Shown: one piece after another, positions 32,571 through 41,485 of the stretch
Layout of the letters: every line of letters starts with the position of its first letter
How positions within the stretch are numbered: position 1 is the first letter of the stretch
Source of the DNA: Catenulispora pinisilvae
GTDB taxonomy: Bacteria > Actinomycetota > Actinomycetes > Streptomycetales > Catenulisporaceae
NCBI RefSeq assembly: GCF_015356865.1
Contig: NZ_JAAFZA010000014.1
Location: 26,603 to 90,602 of the forward strand
Direction of reading: 5' to 3'
DNA length: 64,000 nucleotides
The notes under the pieces: model-generated
The model's database searches: none
Told to the model about the DNA's origin: nothing
The model's input: the letters and a program-made list of their open reading frames with translations, nothing else
Made by a program: the position numbers and the translations under genes

Positions 32571-33832
32571 CCGGATCCGTCACCGAGCACGACGCCGACG
32601 CGGACGCGCCGCAGGCCGACCGACCGCCCAGCCTGTGGCGCAATCGCGACTTCAACCTGCTCTGGAGCGGCCAGTGCCTCTCCGACCTGGGCAGCGCCGT
32701 CTCCGACCTGGCGCTGCCGCTGCTGGTCTTCGGGCTGACCGGTTCCCCCTCGCGGGCCGGTCTGGTCGGCACGGCCGGCCTGGTCGTCGCCACCGTCTGC
32801 CGGCTCCCGGCCGGCGCTCTGGCCGACCGCTTCGACCGGCGCCGACTGATGATCCTGTGCGACGCCGTCCGGCTGATCGGATACGCGGCGCTGGCCTGGG
32901 CGGTCGTGGCGGGTGCGGCCAGCCTGCCGGTGATCATGACGGTGGTGGTCCTGAGCGCCGCCGCGACCGCCGTCTTCACCACGGCGGAATTCGCCGCGGT
33001 CCGCAGTCTGGTGCGCCCAGACCAGATCGTCTCCGCCGTCGCCCGCAACGAGGCCAGGTCGTACGGGACCACGCTGGGCGGCCGACCGTTGGGCGGGCTG
33101 CTGTTCGGCCTGGGCACAGCGCTGCCGTTCCTCGGCGACGCCGTGAGCTACCTGCTCTCGCTGTCGGCCATCCTGTGCATCCGCAGGCCAATGCAACAGC
33201 CCCGCCCAGAACTACCGGAGGCCCCCGCCAAGGCGGGGCGGCGCGGACAGGGGCTGCGGTTCGTGCTCGGCAACCCCTTCCTCCGATCCCTGATCGTCGT
33301 CGCCATCCCCCTCAACACGGCCTTCACCGGAATGATCTTCGCGATGACCATCTCCCTGCGCCGATCGGGACTGTCTCCGGTCCTGATCGGCGTGGCCACC
33401 ATGGTCATCGGAGCCGGCGGCCTGCTCGGCGCCTTCAGCGCCCCGGCCCTCCAGCGCCGCCTGCCCCTGCCGACCCTGATCAGAGTCATCTGCTGGTCCA
33501 CCGCCGCCCTGATGGCGATCAGCGTGCTGCTCGCCACCGGCATCGCCGCCGCCGCACCCCTGGCGCTCGCGATCTTCCTCGGCCCCACCGCCAACGCGGC
33601 CCTGTTCGGGTATCAGGCGGCTGTCACCCCGGACCACCTCCAAGGCCGCGTGGTCAGCGTGATCCTCCTCGCCGCCACGTCGGCAGCCGCCCTCGCACCC
33701 GCTCTGGCCGGGTTCCTCCTCGCCAACATCGCCGGCCGCACGGCGCTGCTGACCTTCCCGATCATGGTCGCGGTCTCCGCCGTGGTGGCCACGTTCAGCG
33801 GCGGGATCAAGTCCATGTCGCCTCTGCCGTGA
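32567..33832 (+). CDS. MFS transporter, enterobactin-exporter-like
   Basis: A 421-residue membrane protein with roughly 11-12 hydrophobic segments. The first follows NRDFNLLWSGQ, and ALADRFDRRR between the second and third is the classic MFS loop. The sequence style (GGRPLGGLLFGLGTALPFLGDA) is that of the EntS-like drug and siderophore exporter branch. The start overlaps the acetyltransferase stop by four bases, implying coupled translation. As the last gene of the synthetase block it most likely exports the peptide. A broken relative of the same branch lies at the right end of the window (63630-63981). A strong hairpin follows 20 bases after the stop. Confidence 0.93.
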   Translation: MTGSVTEHDADADAPQADRPPSLWRNRDFNLLWSGQCLSDLGSAVSDLALPLLVFGLTGSPSRAGLVGTAGLVVATVCRLPAGALADRFDRRRLMILCDAVRLIGYAALAWAVVAGAASLPVIMTVVVLSAAATAVFTTAEFAAVRSLVRPDQIVSAVARNEARSYGTTLGGRPLGGLLFGLGTALPFLGDAVSYLLSLSAILCIRRPMQQPRPELPEAPAKAGRRGQGLRFVLGNPFLRSLIVVAIPLNTAFTGMIFAMTISLRRSGLSPVLIGVATMVIGAGGLLGAFSAPALQRRLPLPTLIRVICWSTAALMAISVLLATGIAAAAPLALAIFLGPTANAALFGYQAAVTPDHLQGRVVSVILLAATSAAALAPALAGFLLANIAGRTALLTFPIMVAVSAVVATFSGGIKSMSPLP

Positions 33833-33851
33833 GACTCAGGCGCCGACTATC

Positions 33852-33878
33852 TCCTCATGGGGGCCGTTCCCATGAGGA
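33852..33878. terminator. Bidirectional terminator between convergent genes
   Basis: A perfect ten-base stem, TCCTCATGGG pairing with CCCATGAGGA around a seven-base loop, fills the 49-base gap between the exporter stop and the stop of the convergent oxidoreductase. It can serve both directions. Confidence 0.85.
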
Positions 33879-33881
33879 TCG

Positions 33882-34904
33882 TCAGAAGCGATCCAGACGG
33901 CAACCTGACAGAACCGACTCAACGCTCCCGTCGACCACCTCCCGCGCGACCAGGCGCCCCACGGCCGCGGCCAGCGTGACCGCCGAGTGCATCACGGCCA
34001 GGTAGAGGCCGGGAACCTCGGCGACCGGCCCGACGATCGGCTCACCATCGGCCGGCATCGGGCGCGCCCCGATCCGAGTGCTGAGCAGCTCGACACTCTC
34101 GGCGCCACGGAAAGTGGACCGGACGGCGCCAAGCATCCGTTCCGGCGAGTCCGCAGCGGCGATCAGCCGATCCGCGCCGACCTGCCGAAGATCGAAGTCC
34201 TCGGTGTTGACCACGGTGCGGACCAAACCGGCCGGACCGCGGAACCGGAACAGCGGGCACGGCGACGGCTCGACCGGAACGCGCACGCCGAGCGACGCGC
34301 CTAGCGCAGCCGTGGCGACTCCGGCCGCCAGCACCACCGTCGCACCGGAAAGAAATCCCGCCGTCGTCTCAACCCCGGCAACCCGGCCCACCGCATCCCG
34401 GCGGACCGCGACGACCGACGTGTCCAGATGCACCCGAGCCCCATGGCTACGAGCCCCCGCAACCAGCCGCCCGCTCACACCCACCGAGTCGACAGCGCCA
34501 TCATCCGGCGCCCAGACCGCCCACTCCGGAGGCCGCCGAACAGCAGGCTCAAGCCTCGCCACGGTGGCCGCGTCCACGATCCTCTCCCCGGGCCCGGCAT
34601 CCGGCGCACTGTCCTCCCTGCTCCAGCTCAGCGAACCGGACCAGCTCACGGGGAGCCCCGGCAACTCGCCCTCAAGCCGGCGGTACTCCTCCGTCGCGGT
34701 GACCCGCAGCCCGGCGGCCGGCCCCCTACGCACGCCGGACGCCCCGATCCACGCGAACGAATCCGCCGTCACGCCGGACCCAGGCCGCCCCGCATCGACC
34801 AACGTCACCGCGGCCCCCGCCCGGGCAGCGTGATACGCCACCGACGCACCGACAATGCCGGCGCCGACGACGACCAAGTCCTTACTCGTCAGTGGGTTGA
34901 ACAC
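33882..34904 (-). CDS. FAD-dependent oxidoreductase, D-amino-acid/glycine oxidase family
   Basis: A 340-residue flavoprotein with the dinucleotide-binding fingerprint VVVGAGIVGASVAYHAA at residues 10-26, followed by TLVDAGRPGSGVTADSFAW, and the C-terminal VGPVAEVPGLYLAVMHSA typical of the DAO/DadA fold. Relatives oxidise D- or N-substituted amino acids with FAD. I placed the start at GTG 34904 because the Rossmann motif then begins near residue 10, as usual. The frame is open upstream to 35045, but that extension is Arg/Gly-rich and overlaps a decayed lectin gene. The weak ribosome-binding site leaves the start uncertain. It points toward the synthetase operon and shares its terminator. A link to the D-residue-rich peptide is possible but unproven. 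Confidence 0.85.
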   Translation of the reverse strand: MFNPLTSKDLVVVGAGIVGASVAYHAARAGAAVTLVDAGRPGSGVTADSFAWIGASGVRRGPAAGLRVTATEEYRRLEGELPGLPVSWSGSLSWSREDSAPDAGPGERIVDAATVARLEPAVRRPPEWAVWAPDDGAVDSVGVSGRLVAGARSHGARVHLDTSVVAVRRDAVGRVAGVETTAGFLSGATVVLAAGVATAALGASLGVRVPVEPSPCPLFRFRGPAGLVRTVVNTEDFDLRQVGADRLIAAADSPERMLGAVRSTFRGAESVELLSTRIGARPMPADGEPIVGPVAEVPGLYLAVMHSAVTLAAAVGRLVAREVVDGSVESVLSGCRLDRF

Positions 34905-34953
34905 GTCTCGGGACCCTACCGTCCGCCGCTCGGCGTGCGGGAGGCACTTTTCA

Positions 34954-35730
34954 TCAGACCAAGCCGGGACGGAGACGACCCCGCCCCGGCCACGGACTCC
35001 AAAGAGCCCGCTTCGCGGAACGGGAGCAGTTACCAGCAGTGGCACTGACCTTGTGCGTCAGGATCCAGCCGGTCCCGGTCCACGCCGCGAACCAGTGCTG
35101 GTAGTCGTTGCCGCTTCCGCACGGGTTGGCGTACACCGAGGTGCCGTTGCCGTCCAGGCATTGGCCGGATGCCGAGTCCTCTCGACGTTGCCGTTCGTGC
35201 CGAACGTCGCCCCGGTGGGGGAGTCCAGCACGGCGTTGCCGTCGGTCTGCTCGACCAGAGCGTACGTGTTCGTGCCGGTGGTCCCGGAGAACCACAGCGC
35301 GGTCCCGATCAGCATGCCGGTGCTGTTCATGAGCGGCATCCCGGGCCGGATGACCAGGCTGCCGTTGTTCTGCGGGGCCAGCGTGGCGCCGGGGTTGCCG
35401 GCGGTGTCGGAGGCCCAGATCGGCCGGCCGTCCTTCTTGTACAGCACCAGGTTCCCGTCTTTCTGCCACGTGAGCGTGGTGACCGGGCCGGCCCAGCTGA
35501 TCGGCCCGGCCGAGGCCGGGTAGATGGTGTTGTCGATGAAGGCTCCCACCGCACCGGTGCCCTGGACGGCGGCCCGGCCGCCGACGGACACCCGGACCGG
35601 CGGCGGTGGCGCCCCCGGTGCCGCCGAGGTACAGCGGCGGCGCGATGGTCGGATCGGTGATGTCCCGCATCTCGAAGTCGGCGTGCAGGCTCGGGTCGGC
35701 CAGCGTGGCGCCGAGCGCCGGGGTGGCGCT
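34954..35730 (-). pseudogene. Decayed lectin gene (bulb-lectin-like and ricin-like parts) with two frameshifts
   Basis: Read on the minus strand, three pieces line up only if the frame changes twice. First comes an N-terminal piece ([20 protein letters not shown], from about 35730 to 35610). Then comes a mannose-binding bulb-lectin-like piece with [20 protein letters not shown] and a second Gln-x-Asp-x-Asn repeat, in another frame (about 35600-35190). Last comes a ricin-like tail with [16 protein letters not shown] and YQHW, back in the first frame (about 35180-35000). The first shift is near a C-rich run at 35608. At its 5' side the gene abuts an Rhs fragment on the other strand, so it also lacks a start and any secretion signal. 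Sequencing error could explain the shifts but not the missing 5' end. Confidence 0.75.
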
Positions 35731-35735
35731 AGTGC

Positions 35736-37036
35736 CCCTACGGCTACGACGGCGCCGGCGACAGCACCAGCCGCACCGTCGACTCCGGATCCACCCCCGT
35801 CAACGAAACGCTGAGTTGGGGCCTGGAAGGCCACCTGTCCACCGTCACCGACAACACCACCAAGCACCAAGTCGCGGCCTACGGGAACCACGACCGCCGA
35901 GCGCTACTTCGCCTTCCCCGACGCACCCGTCATCATCGTCGGCTCCGACGGATCCATCACCGACGAAGCCACCACCTCCCAAGGCGCCGGGACGGTCACC
36001 GTCCAGGAGACGCCGGGCGCGCAGAATCAGGGCCGGATCATCGCCCGCCGCTACAGCAAGCCCTTCGGCGAGACCCGCGGGGCACCGGTGACGCAGAGCA
36101 CCTCGCCGGCCTGGCCCGACGACCACACCTTCCTCGGCAAGTCCACCGACACCGGCACCAGCCTGGTCGATGTGGGTGCCCGTAAATACGACTCGAGTAC
36201 CGGACGCTTCATATCGGGCGATCCCATATTCCAGCCGAACAGCCCGCAGACCATAGGCGGATACGCCTACGCGGGCAATGATCCCGTCAACGGGAGTGAC
36301 CCCACCGGACTTGATCCCCACACCTGCGCACCGGGCTACCATCACGACAGCAGTAGCGGATCGATGCGATGCGTCCCGGACTCCAGCGGCGGCTCGACCA
36401 CCAACCCTGGGCCAGACCCCACCCCTCACGCGCAGTGCCCAACAGGCCTTCGATGGAATGGCCACAGCTGCGTCCCCACTGATGGTGGTGGAACCTCAAG
36501 TGGCACGGACGCCGGTGCCGGAGCCCCCCGGGGACACCAGTATCGGCACCGAGCAGGATGTGGAATCGACCATGAGAGATGGCTGTGTTCCCAGTGAAGC
36601 GGGGCTGATATCAAGCAGTTGCACCGGGGAAGTGACGCCACTCGGCTCGGCGGACACGAAGTGGTGTGACATGTCAGGGATATGCACCGAGCGCACTGTC
36701 GTCTGTGACGACGATGGATGCACTGTGAACATCGCCAGCACGAGAATGGCACCGGTCGGCGACTCGAATCCGGAATTCGACAAACAAAGCTCGCACGTGT
36801 CCGCGCAGCAGGTGTTCAAAATGCTCCGGCCGAGCGAGCCCTCGGGGCCGGTGATCAGCTGCCTCGAAGGCGCGACGGTCGGCATCGGCATGGCCGGCGG
36901 CTACAAATGGATCGAGTCCAGATTCGAGGAGCTCAAACCGTTCGAGGCCGGGGCCAGGGGAGTCGAGACTTTCAGCAAGGAGACCATTATCGTCCCTGCC
37001 ATGGAGCGCGTGACGCTAGCGATAATGCACCACTAG
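35736..37036 (+). pseudogene. Remnant of an Rhs/YD-repeat polymorphic toxin, C-terminal core and tip
   Basis: Three pieces in different frames are visible. About 35736-35880 encodes YD-repeat-like sequence ([13 protein letters not shown], then [16 protein letters not shown]). About 35885-36525 encodes the Rhs core, with RKYDSSTGRFISGDP and GYAYAGNDPVNGSDPTGL, after which Rhs proteins carry a variable toxin tip. The tip continues after a frame change at a C6G4 run near 36523-36532 and ends at 37036; it is Cys-rich at first and is not a toxin I recognise. The thousands of bases that normally encode the shell are missing, so only the 3' end remains. An orphan Rhs tip next to a small membrane protein is a common arrangement at recombination sites. 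Confidence 0.8.
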
Positions 37037-37126
37037 CCGGGCATCGCGATCGCCGGCCCGGCGCTCACCCGCCCGGCCGGCGTCGCGGCATGAACCGCTT
37101 CTCAATCGGCGACTGGAAGGTGGCGT

Positions 37127-37333
37127 ATGGCCAGATGGATGAACAGCTTCGTCCAGTACCTCATCCCAACGCTTGTGGTTCTCCTGCTTTTTCGCGAGCC
37201 CGCTGCGAACCGCTGGGCTCTGCGCGAGTTGGGAATCGACGTCCTGATCGCGGTGGCCGTCGCATTCGGCGCCACCGTGCTGGTGGAGGCGATATCGGCT
37301 GGTGTCGGTCGCGTGCGCGGCCGCCGAAGGTGA
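37127..37333 (+). CDS. Small two-helix membrane protein, possible immunity protein
   Basis: A 68-residue protein preceded by GGAAGG six bases before the ATG. It has two hydrophobic segments: about residues 8-22 (FVQYLIPTLVVLLLF) and 36-55 (IGIDVLIAVAV-like, up to LVEAI), and a basic tail ending GRVRGRRR, which suggests an in-out-in topology. No family is recognised. It follows the Rhs tip by 90 bases on the same strand, the usual place for the immunity gene of an Rhs toxin, and a hairpin follows 43 bases later. The immunity role is inference from position only. Confidence 0.6.
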   Translation: MARWMNSFVQYLIPTLVVLLLFREPAANRWALRELGIDVLIAVAVAFGATVLVEAISAGVGRVRGRRR

Positions 37334-37376
37334 GCTCCGGAAGATCCAGACGTCGCCGGCGGCCCGCCGAACGAGG

Positions 37377-37399
37377 CGGGGCCGGTTGTCCCGGCCCCG
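37377..37399 (+). terminator. Perfect GC-rich hairpin after the small membrane protein gene
   Basis: CGGGGCCGG pairs perfectly with CCGGCCCCG across the five-base loop TTGTC. It has no U tract. It marks the end of the Rhs-tip/small-protein unit. Confidence 0.65.
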
Positions 37400-37788
37400 T
37401 CCCGTATTGCTGATTTCGGCTCCGCACCACGCCTCGCGTTCGGCGCAGTGGGCCCGTCGGGATGGTCGTGATGGGCGACGTCCCCGTGACGGTCGCGCCA
37501 TCGAGCGTCGATCGCCCGTCAACACGCGCTCCCTAGATTCCTCACCGCTGGTCACGACGATGGGGAGGCATTGGTGGAGGGCATCCGGGTAGGGGCCGCG
37601 CTCGCCCTGCCCGGCACCGACCCGGTGACCGTGGGGAATCGATCAAATCCGGAGCGGTACAGCTTCTGGGGCCGCGTGCTTCGAGTCGTTAGCCTGCGTG
37701 CCCGGACCGGTCCTGGGGCATGTCGTGGCGCGTGGAACTGGCGGTACGGTCGTTTCACTTCGGCGGAAAGATGAAACGGGGCGGATTC
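37400..37788. other. Intergenic stretch ahead of the Cap4-like/NB-ARC gene
   Basis: No coding sequence with convincing protein character is visible in either strand. It must hold the promoter of the following gene. I see no clear -35/-10 pair and no large palindrome. Confidence 0.5.
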
Positions 37789-40700
37789 ATGGCTGAACGT
37801 GGCGGTCAGTCAGCGGCAGACGGCTTTCAGTATCAGTATTTGACGACGCTGGAGGCATTGCTGGAGGTCTCCGAAGGAGACTCTTCGGAGATCGCCGCGG
37901 TGGTGGTCGAGCCCGCCGTGGCCGCCGCGGCGAGGTCGTCGGCCTTGGACGGCGGCGGTTCGACGGGCGACTCGGACGTGATCGACTTCGAATTGGTGGA
38001 CGCCGAACATCGCACTCTCGTCGCAGTGCAGGTCAAGTCCGGCGGACCGGGTACGGAGATGTCGGGTCCGGTCGCATTCGGAGTGCTGCTCCGCATGATT
38101 CGGGCCCGACCGGACGCCTGTCAGTACCGGCTGATCACGAATATCCGGCTCCATCCCAAGGCCGCGCGGCTGAAGTCCGTTCTGGACAACGGCGTCGATC
38201 CCGAGGACCTCCGAGAGGTGCTTCGACGAATCCTCGAACGTAGCACGACCTGGCGTAGCCAACCGAACGGTCTCGAAGCGCGCGAGTTGGAAGCGTTGAG
38301 CCGGGCACGGATCGAGACTGACATCCGAGACAGGTATACGTTGCGCGCCGAGCTTCGAGAACGGCTACGGCGCTACAGGTCTCAACGGCGTGAAGGACTG
38401 GGTCTTCGCTCGGCGGGACGCATGTCCTCCCATCTGGTGGTCGAGATCTTCCGCCGGGCCTCGGGTGAGCTGAATGGATTGTTCACCATCGAGGATTTTA
38501 GGGCGGAACTGCTCGTTGACGGTGCGGACATGGCCCATGAACTCGGCCTTTTTGATTGGGGCGTCATGGTGGGCCCGGTTCCAGCCCCGCCGGCCCTCTC
38601 ACGTCCCGTGCTGCTCGCCCGTATCGCTGCGACGTTGCGCGGCGAGCGGAGCAGTCGGGATGTCGTGGAGTGTGTCGTACTGGGCTTGTCGGGCATGGGC
38701 AAGACCAGCCTCGCCGCCGCCCATGCCCACGACCTGGCGGACTCCTACGACCAGATCTTCTGGATCGACGCGGAGAGCGAAGCCACACTCGTGCGTTCGT
38801 TCCAGACAGTCGGAGACTGGATTCATCGCAGGGGCGACCAGACCGTCCTGAACGGGACGCAGATGCGGGATCAGGTTCACGCCCACCTCAGCGCGTCGGC
38901 CGGCCGATGGTTGATGGTCTTCGACAATGCCCATGGTCGACGCTCCCTTCAAGAATGGATACCGTCGCACGGGCGGGGCGACATTCTCATCACCTCGACG
39001 GACCAGGCCAGCTGGGCGACGCATCCGAACAAGATCGAGATTCCGGTGCTCACGCCTGCCGAGTCCACGTCTCTGATCAGGACTCGCCTGGCTCTCACCC
39101 TTCCGTGGAACGACGAAGCCGAGAGTTCGGCGACGGAACTAGGTGACGCGATGGCACATTGGCCGCTCGCGATCGAACTCGCCTGCGGCTATCTGGCCGG
39201 CTGCGAGCGGGGGTTGAGCGAATTGCCGCGGTATCTGAGCAGGATTCGGGATCTGGCCCTCGACGACGCGGAGTCCATTCCGCCCGGCTACCCGAGAACG
39301 CTTGTCGGCGCGATCCGCGTGGCTCTGCAGCGGCTGCCGCAAGGACGGCGAGTGGAAGTGGCGGGCCTTGCTTTCAAATTGATGATTTCGGCCGCGTACT
39401 TCGCCTCGTCCCGGATTCCGTTTCAGTTGCTCCTGTCGGTGGCGATCCTGCCTAGAGATCTTGTGACGACTGAAGACGCAGTGCTACCGATGATCGATGA
39501 CGATCCGGAGGGCGAAGCCATCATCGACCACGCGCACCGTGCGCTGCGATCGGAGTCACTCGCGCACCGTGACGACCCCCTGTGCGACCGCGCGTCCGGG
39601 GAGTACTCGGACAGCCACCCTGAAGGCGTTGACGAGACCGTCGGCGTCAACGAGATCGTCCAGTACGTGGTGCGCTCGCTGACGGAGAAGGACGGTGATG
39701 TTTCGCAGGCATTGAGCCGGGCTGCATTTCACGCGCGTCACTGGCTCGCCTTCTTCATGGAACTCGGCGACGAGGAACACATGCTCGCCGTCTTGCCGCA
39801 CGCGGACAGCGTCGCGCGCCATGCGGAAAGGCTGTGTGCACGGTCGGACGACATCGCCATCTTGTGGGGCAACCTGGGAGTTCTGTACCAGCACCTCGGG
39901 GAGCACACGTCTGCCAGACGTTGGTTGGAACTGGAACTCGAGTACGTTATGGGCCGTCACGAACCGGCGCCGGCGCTCGAGCTCAAGATCCACACTGAGC
40001 TCGCCGACATCGAGTGCAGGGAGGGGCGCTCGGTCGAAGAGGTCCTCTCCCGCTTGCGGCGGGTCCGTGCTCTTGCGGTGCAGCTCGCCGAGACTCGTCC
40101 GCGGACCGTGGCCGAAAGCATCGCCAACGCCCTGGTCGTCCTGAGCGCGGTGACATACCGAACTGAGCCGAGCCGCGAAGCCGAGGAACTGCTCGCCGAC
40201 CTCGTCTCGCTCCGAAGCCGTCTGCCGACGACGTCGGCGGCGGACCTCGTGACGGAGATCAATGAGATCAACGCGCTGCTCCATGACGCAGCCGTACCGC
40301 CACAGTCGGTCGAACGCCGTTGTCGCGGCCTTCTCGAAGGCGGCCGCCTGCCGCCGATGCAGCGAGTGCACGTGTTGGGGCTGCTCGCTGAGTGCCTCGC
40401 ACTACAGGGCCACTGGACCATGGTTGAGGCATGCTTGGGGGAGATAACGGACTACGCGCATCGTTCGCCGTTGAACCCCCATGGGATCGCAGCTATGGTC
40501 CACAACGTCGGCCTGTGTGTGGGATCGAGGGCCATGGATGGGACCTACGAATGGCGCCCCGCGCTCTCGGCTGTGCTCCGGATCGCCGAACTCCTCAAGC
40601 CGCAGCACTTCGCGTCCGACCCGGCCGTACCCTTGAAACTCGGCATTCTCAGGCTGGTCGAGGCGATCGGTGGCGGCGACATGCGCCGCACTGCACGTCT

Positions 40701-40818
40701 CCGGCACGAGCTGAAGCAATACGACGCCGCAGTGTTCCTTGCCCCTGCGTATGAGCGTAGGTGGCGTGAACTCCTCGTCGAAGCCGTCTTGGCCTCCGTC
40801 GTCGTGGCGCCGGACTGA
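37789..40818 (+). CDS. STAND ATPase: Cap4-like nuclease domain, NB-ARC, helical repeats
   Basis: A 1009-residue protein. Residues 5-17 (GGQSAADGFQYQY), then an Asp near residue 66 and VQVKSG near residue 80, form the G-x-x-YQ ... D ... QxK pattern of Cap4/DUF4297-type PD-(D/E)xK nucleases. A central NB-ARC ATPase follows: Walker A GLSGMGKTS near residue 300, Walker B LMVFDNA near 376, the sensor ILITST, and a GLPL-like HWPLAIELACGYL near 455. The remaining 500 residues are alpha-helical and TPR-like (for instance IAILWGNLGVLYQHLGEHTSARRWL). Proteins of this build (Avs-like or NB-ARC-TPR) sense a phage component through the repeats, oligomerise and activate the N-terminal nuclease. It stands alone, in line with a one-gene defence system. 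The start is uncertain: ATG 37771 would add six residues. Confidence 0.85.
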   Translation: MAERGGQSAADGFQYQYLTTLEALLEVSEGDSSEIAAVVVEPAVAAAARSSALDGGGSTGDSDVIDFELVDAEHRTLVAVQVKSGGPGTEMSGPVAFGVLLRMIRARPDACQYRLITNIRLHPKAARLKSVLDNGVDPEDLREVLRRILERSTTWRSQPNGLEARELEALSRARIETDIRDRYTLRAELRERLRRYRSQRREGLGLRSAGRMSSHLVVEIFRRASGELNGLFTIEDFRAELLVDGADMAHELGLFDWGVMVGPVPAPPALSRPVLLARIAATLRGERSSRDVVECVVLGLSGMGKTSLAAAHAHDLADSYDQIFWIDAESEATLVRSFQTVGDWIHRRGDQTVLNGTQMRDQVHAHLSASAGRWLMVFDNAHGRRSLQEWIPSHGRGDILITSTDQASWATHPNKIEIPVLTPAESTSLIRTRLALTLPWNDEAESSATELGDAMAHWPLAIELACGYLAGCERGLSELPRYLSRIRDLALDDAESIPPGYPRTLVGAIRVALQRLPQGRRVEVAGLAFKLMISAAYFASSRIPFQLLLSVAILPRDLVTTEDAVLPMIDDDPEGEAIIDHAHRALRSESLAHRDDPLCDRASGEYSDSHPEGVDETVGVNEIVQYVVRSLTEKDGDVSQALSRAAFHARHWLAFFMELGDEEHMLAVLPHADSVARHAERLCARSDDIAILWGNLGVLYQHLGEHTSARRWLELELEYVMGRHEPAPALELKIHTELADIECREGRSVEEVLSRLRRVRALAVQLAETRPRTVAESIANALVVLSAVTYRTEPSREAEELLADLVSLRSRLPTTSAADLVTEINEINALLHDAAVPPQSVERRCRGLLEGGRLPPMQRVHVLGLLAECLALQGHWTMVEACLGEITDYAHRSPLNPHGIAAMVHNVGLCVGSRAMDGTYEWRPALSAVLRIAELLKPQHFASDPAVPLKLGILRLVEAIGGGDMRRTARLRHELKQYDAAVFLAPAYERRWRELLVEAVLASVVVAPD

Positions 40819-41485
40819 ATCAGTTTCGACGACGGAGAGATCGCGCCGCGACCGAACGGACCCGAAGCCCTGGGAATGGAGCTCGTTCAGCCACCATGCG
40901 GCGGTCCGAGCTCGGCGGCCACAGCCTGGGGCTCCTCCAGAACGATGTCGTTGAAATGTGGGACGTCGGGATTCGAGGCGTTTTTAGCTTGTGCTACCGG
41001 TGGATGCGGGGTTGGGCCCTCTACACGGTTGGCATGAATGCGCGGATGCGGGCGATCACCTCATCGTCAAGCGCCCGCTTTGGAGCGATACGCCTCTACC
41101 TCGCTCTTTGCCATATCGCAAAGAAGTTCCGAGGGGCATAGCCGTGAGGGTGTCTATCTTACCGACAGCGATCGGGCAGAGATGTACGGGATCGCGTGGT
41201 ATGTCCAAGAGTCACCTGACCTTCTCTCAAGATTCGGGCTTATAGAATGAGTCCCAGGGCGGCGCGCCATTCGGGTAGAAAGATGCGGAGTTATGTGGTA
41301 GAAAATGCAGGAAGATCGTTGTCGTTCCATCAGTTTAGAGTTCTGGCCGCGTGACAGAAATCCGGCACTTCTTCTGATTCCGACGTTGGCTAGCTCGCCA
41401 GGCGATGCGGGCAAGATCCAGGCTAAGCTGACCTGTCCGTAAACTGAACCATCGCAACAGGTGCGCTCCTTCGAAGGATGGGCCC
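40819..41485. other. 667-base low-GC intergenic stretch, possible small coding remnant
   Basis: No gene is recognised here. GC content is visibly lower than in the surroundings. An open frame at 41038-41250 on the plus strand ends in a protein-like stretch (YLTDSDRAEMYGIAWYVQES) but starts in unconvincing sequence, so it may be the 3' remnant of a lost gene. CTTATAGAATG near 41239-41249 could be a -10 region for the next gene. Confidence 0.4.

Noticed and set aside
34904..35045. N-terminal extension of the FAD oxidoreductase
   Set aside because: The translated extension has no signal or targeting character and lies in the decayed lectin sequence; the dinucleotide fold starts normally from GTG 34904.
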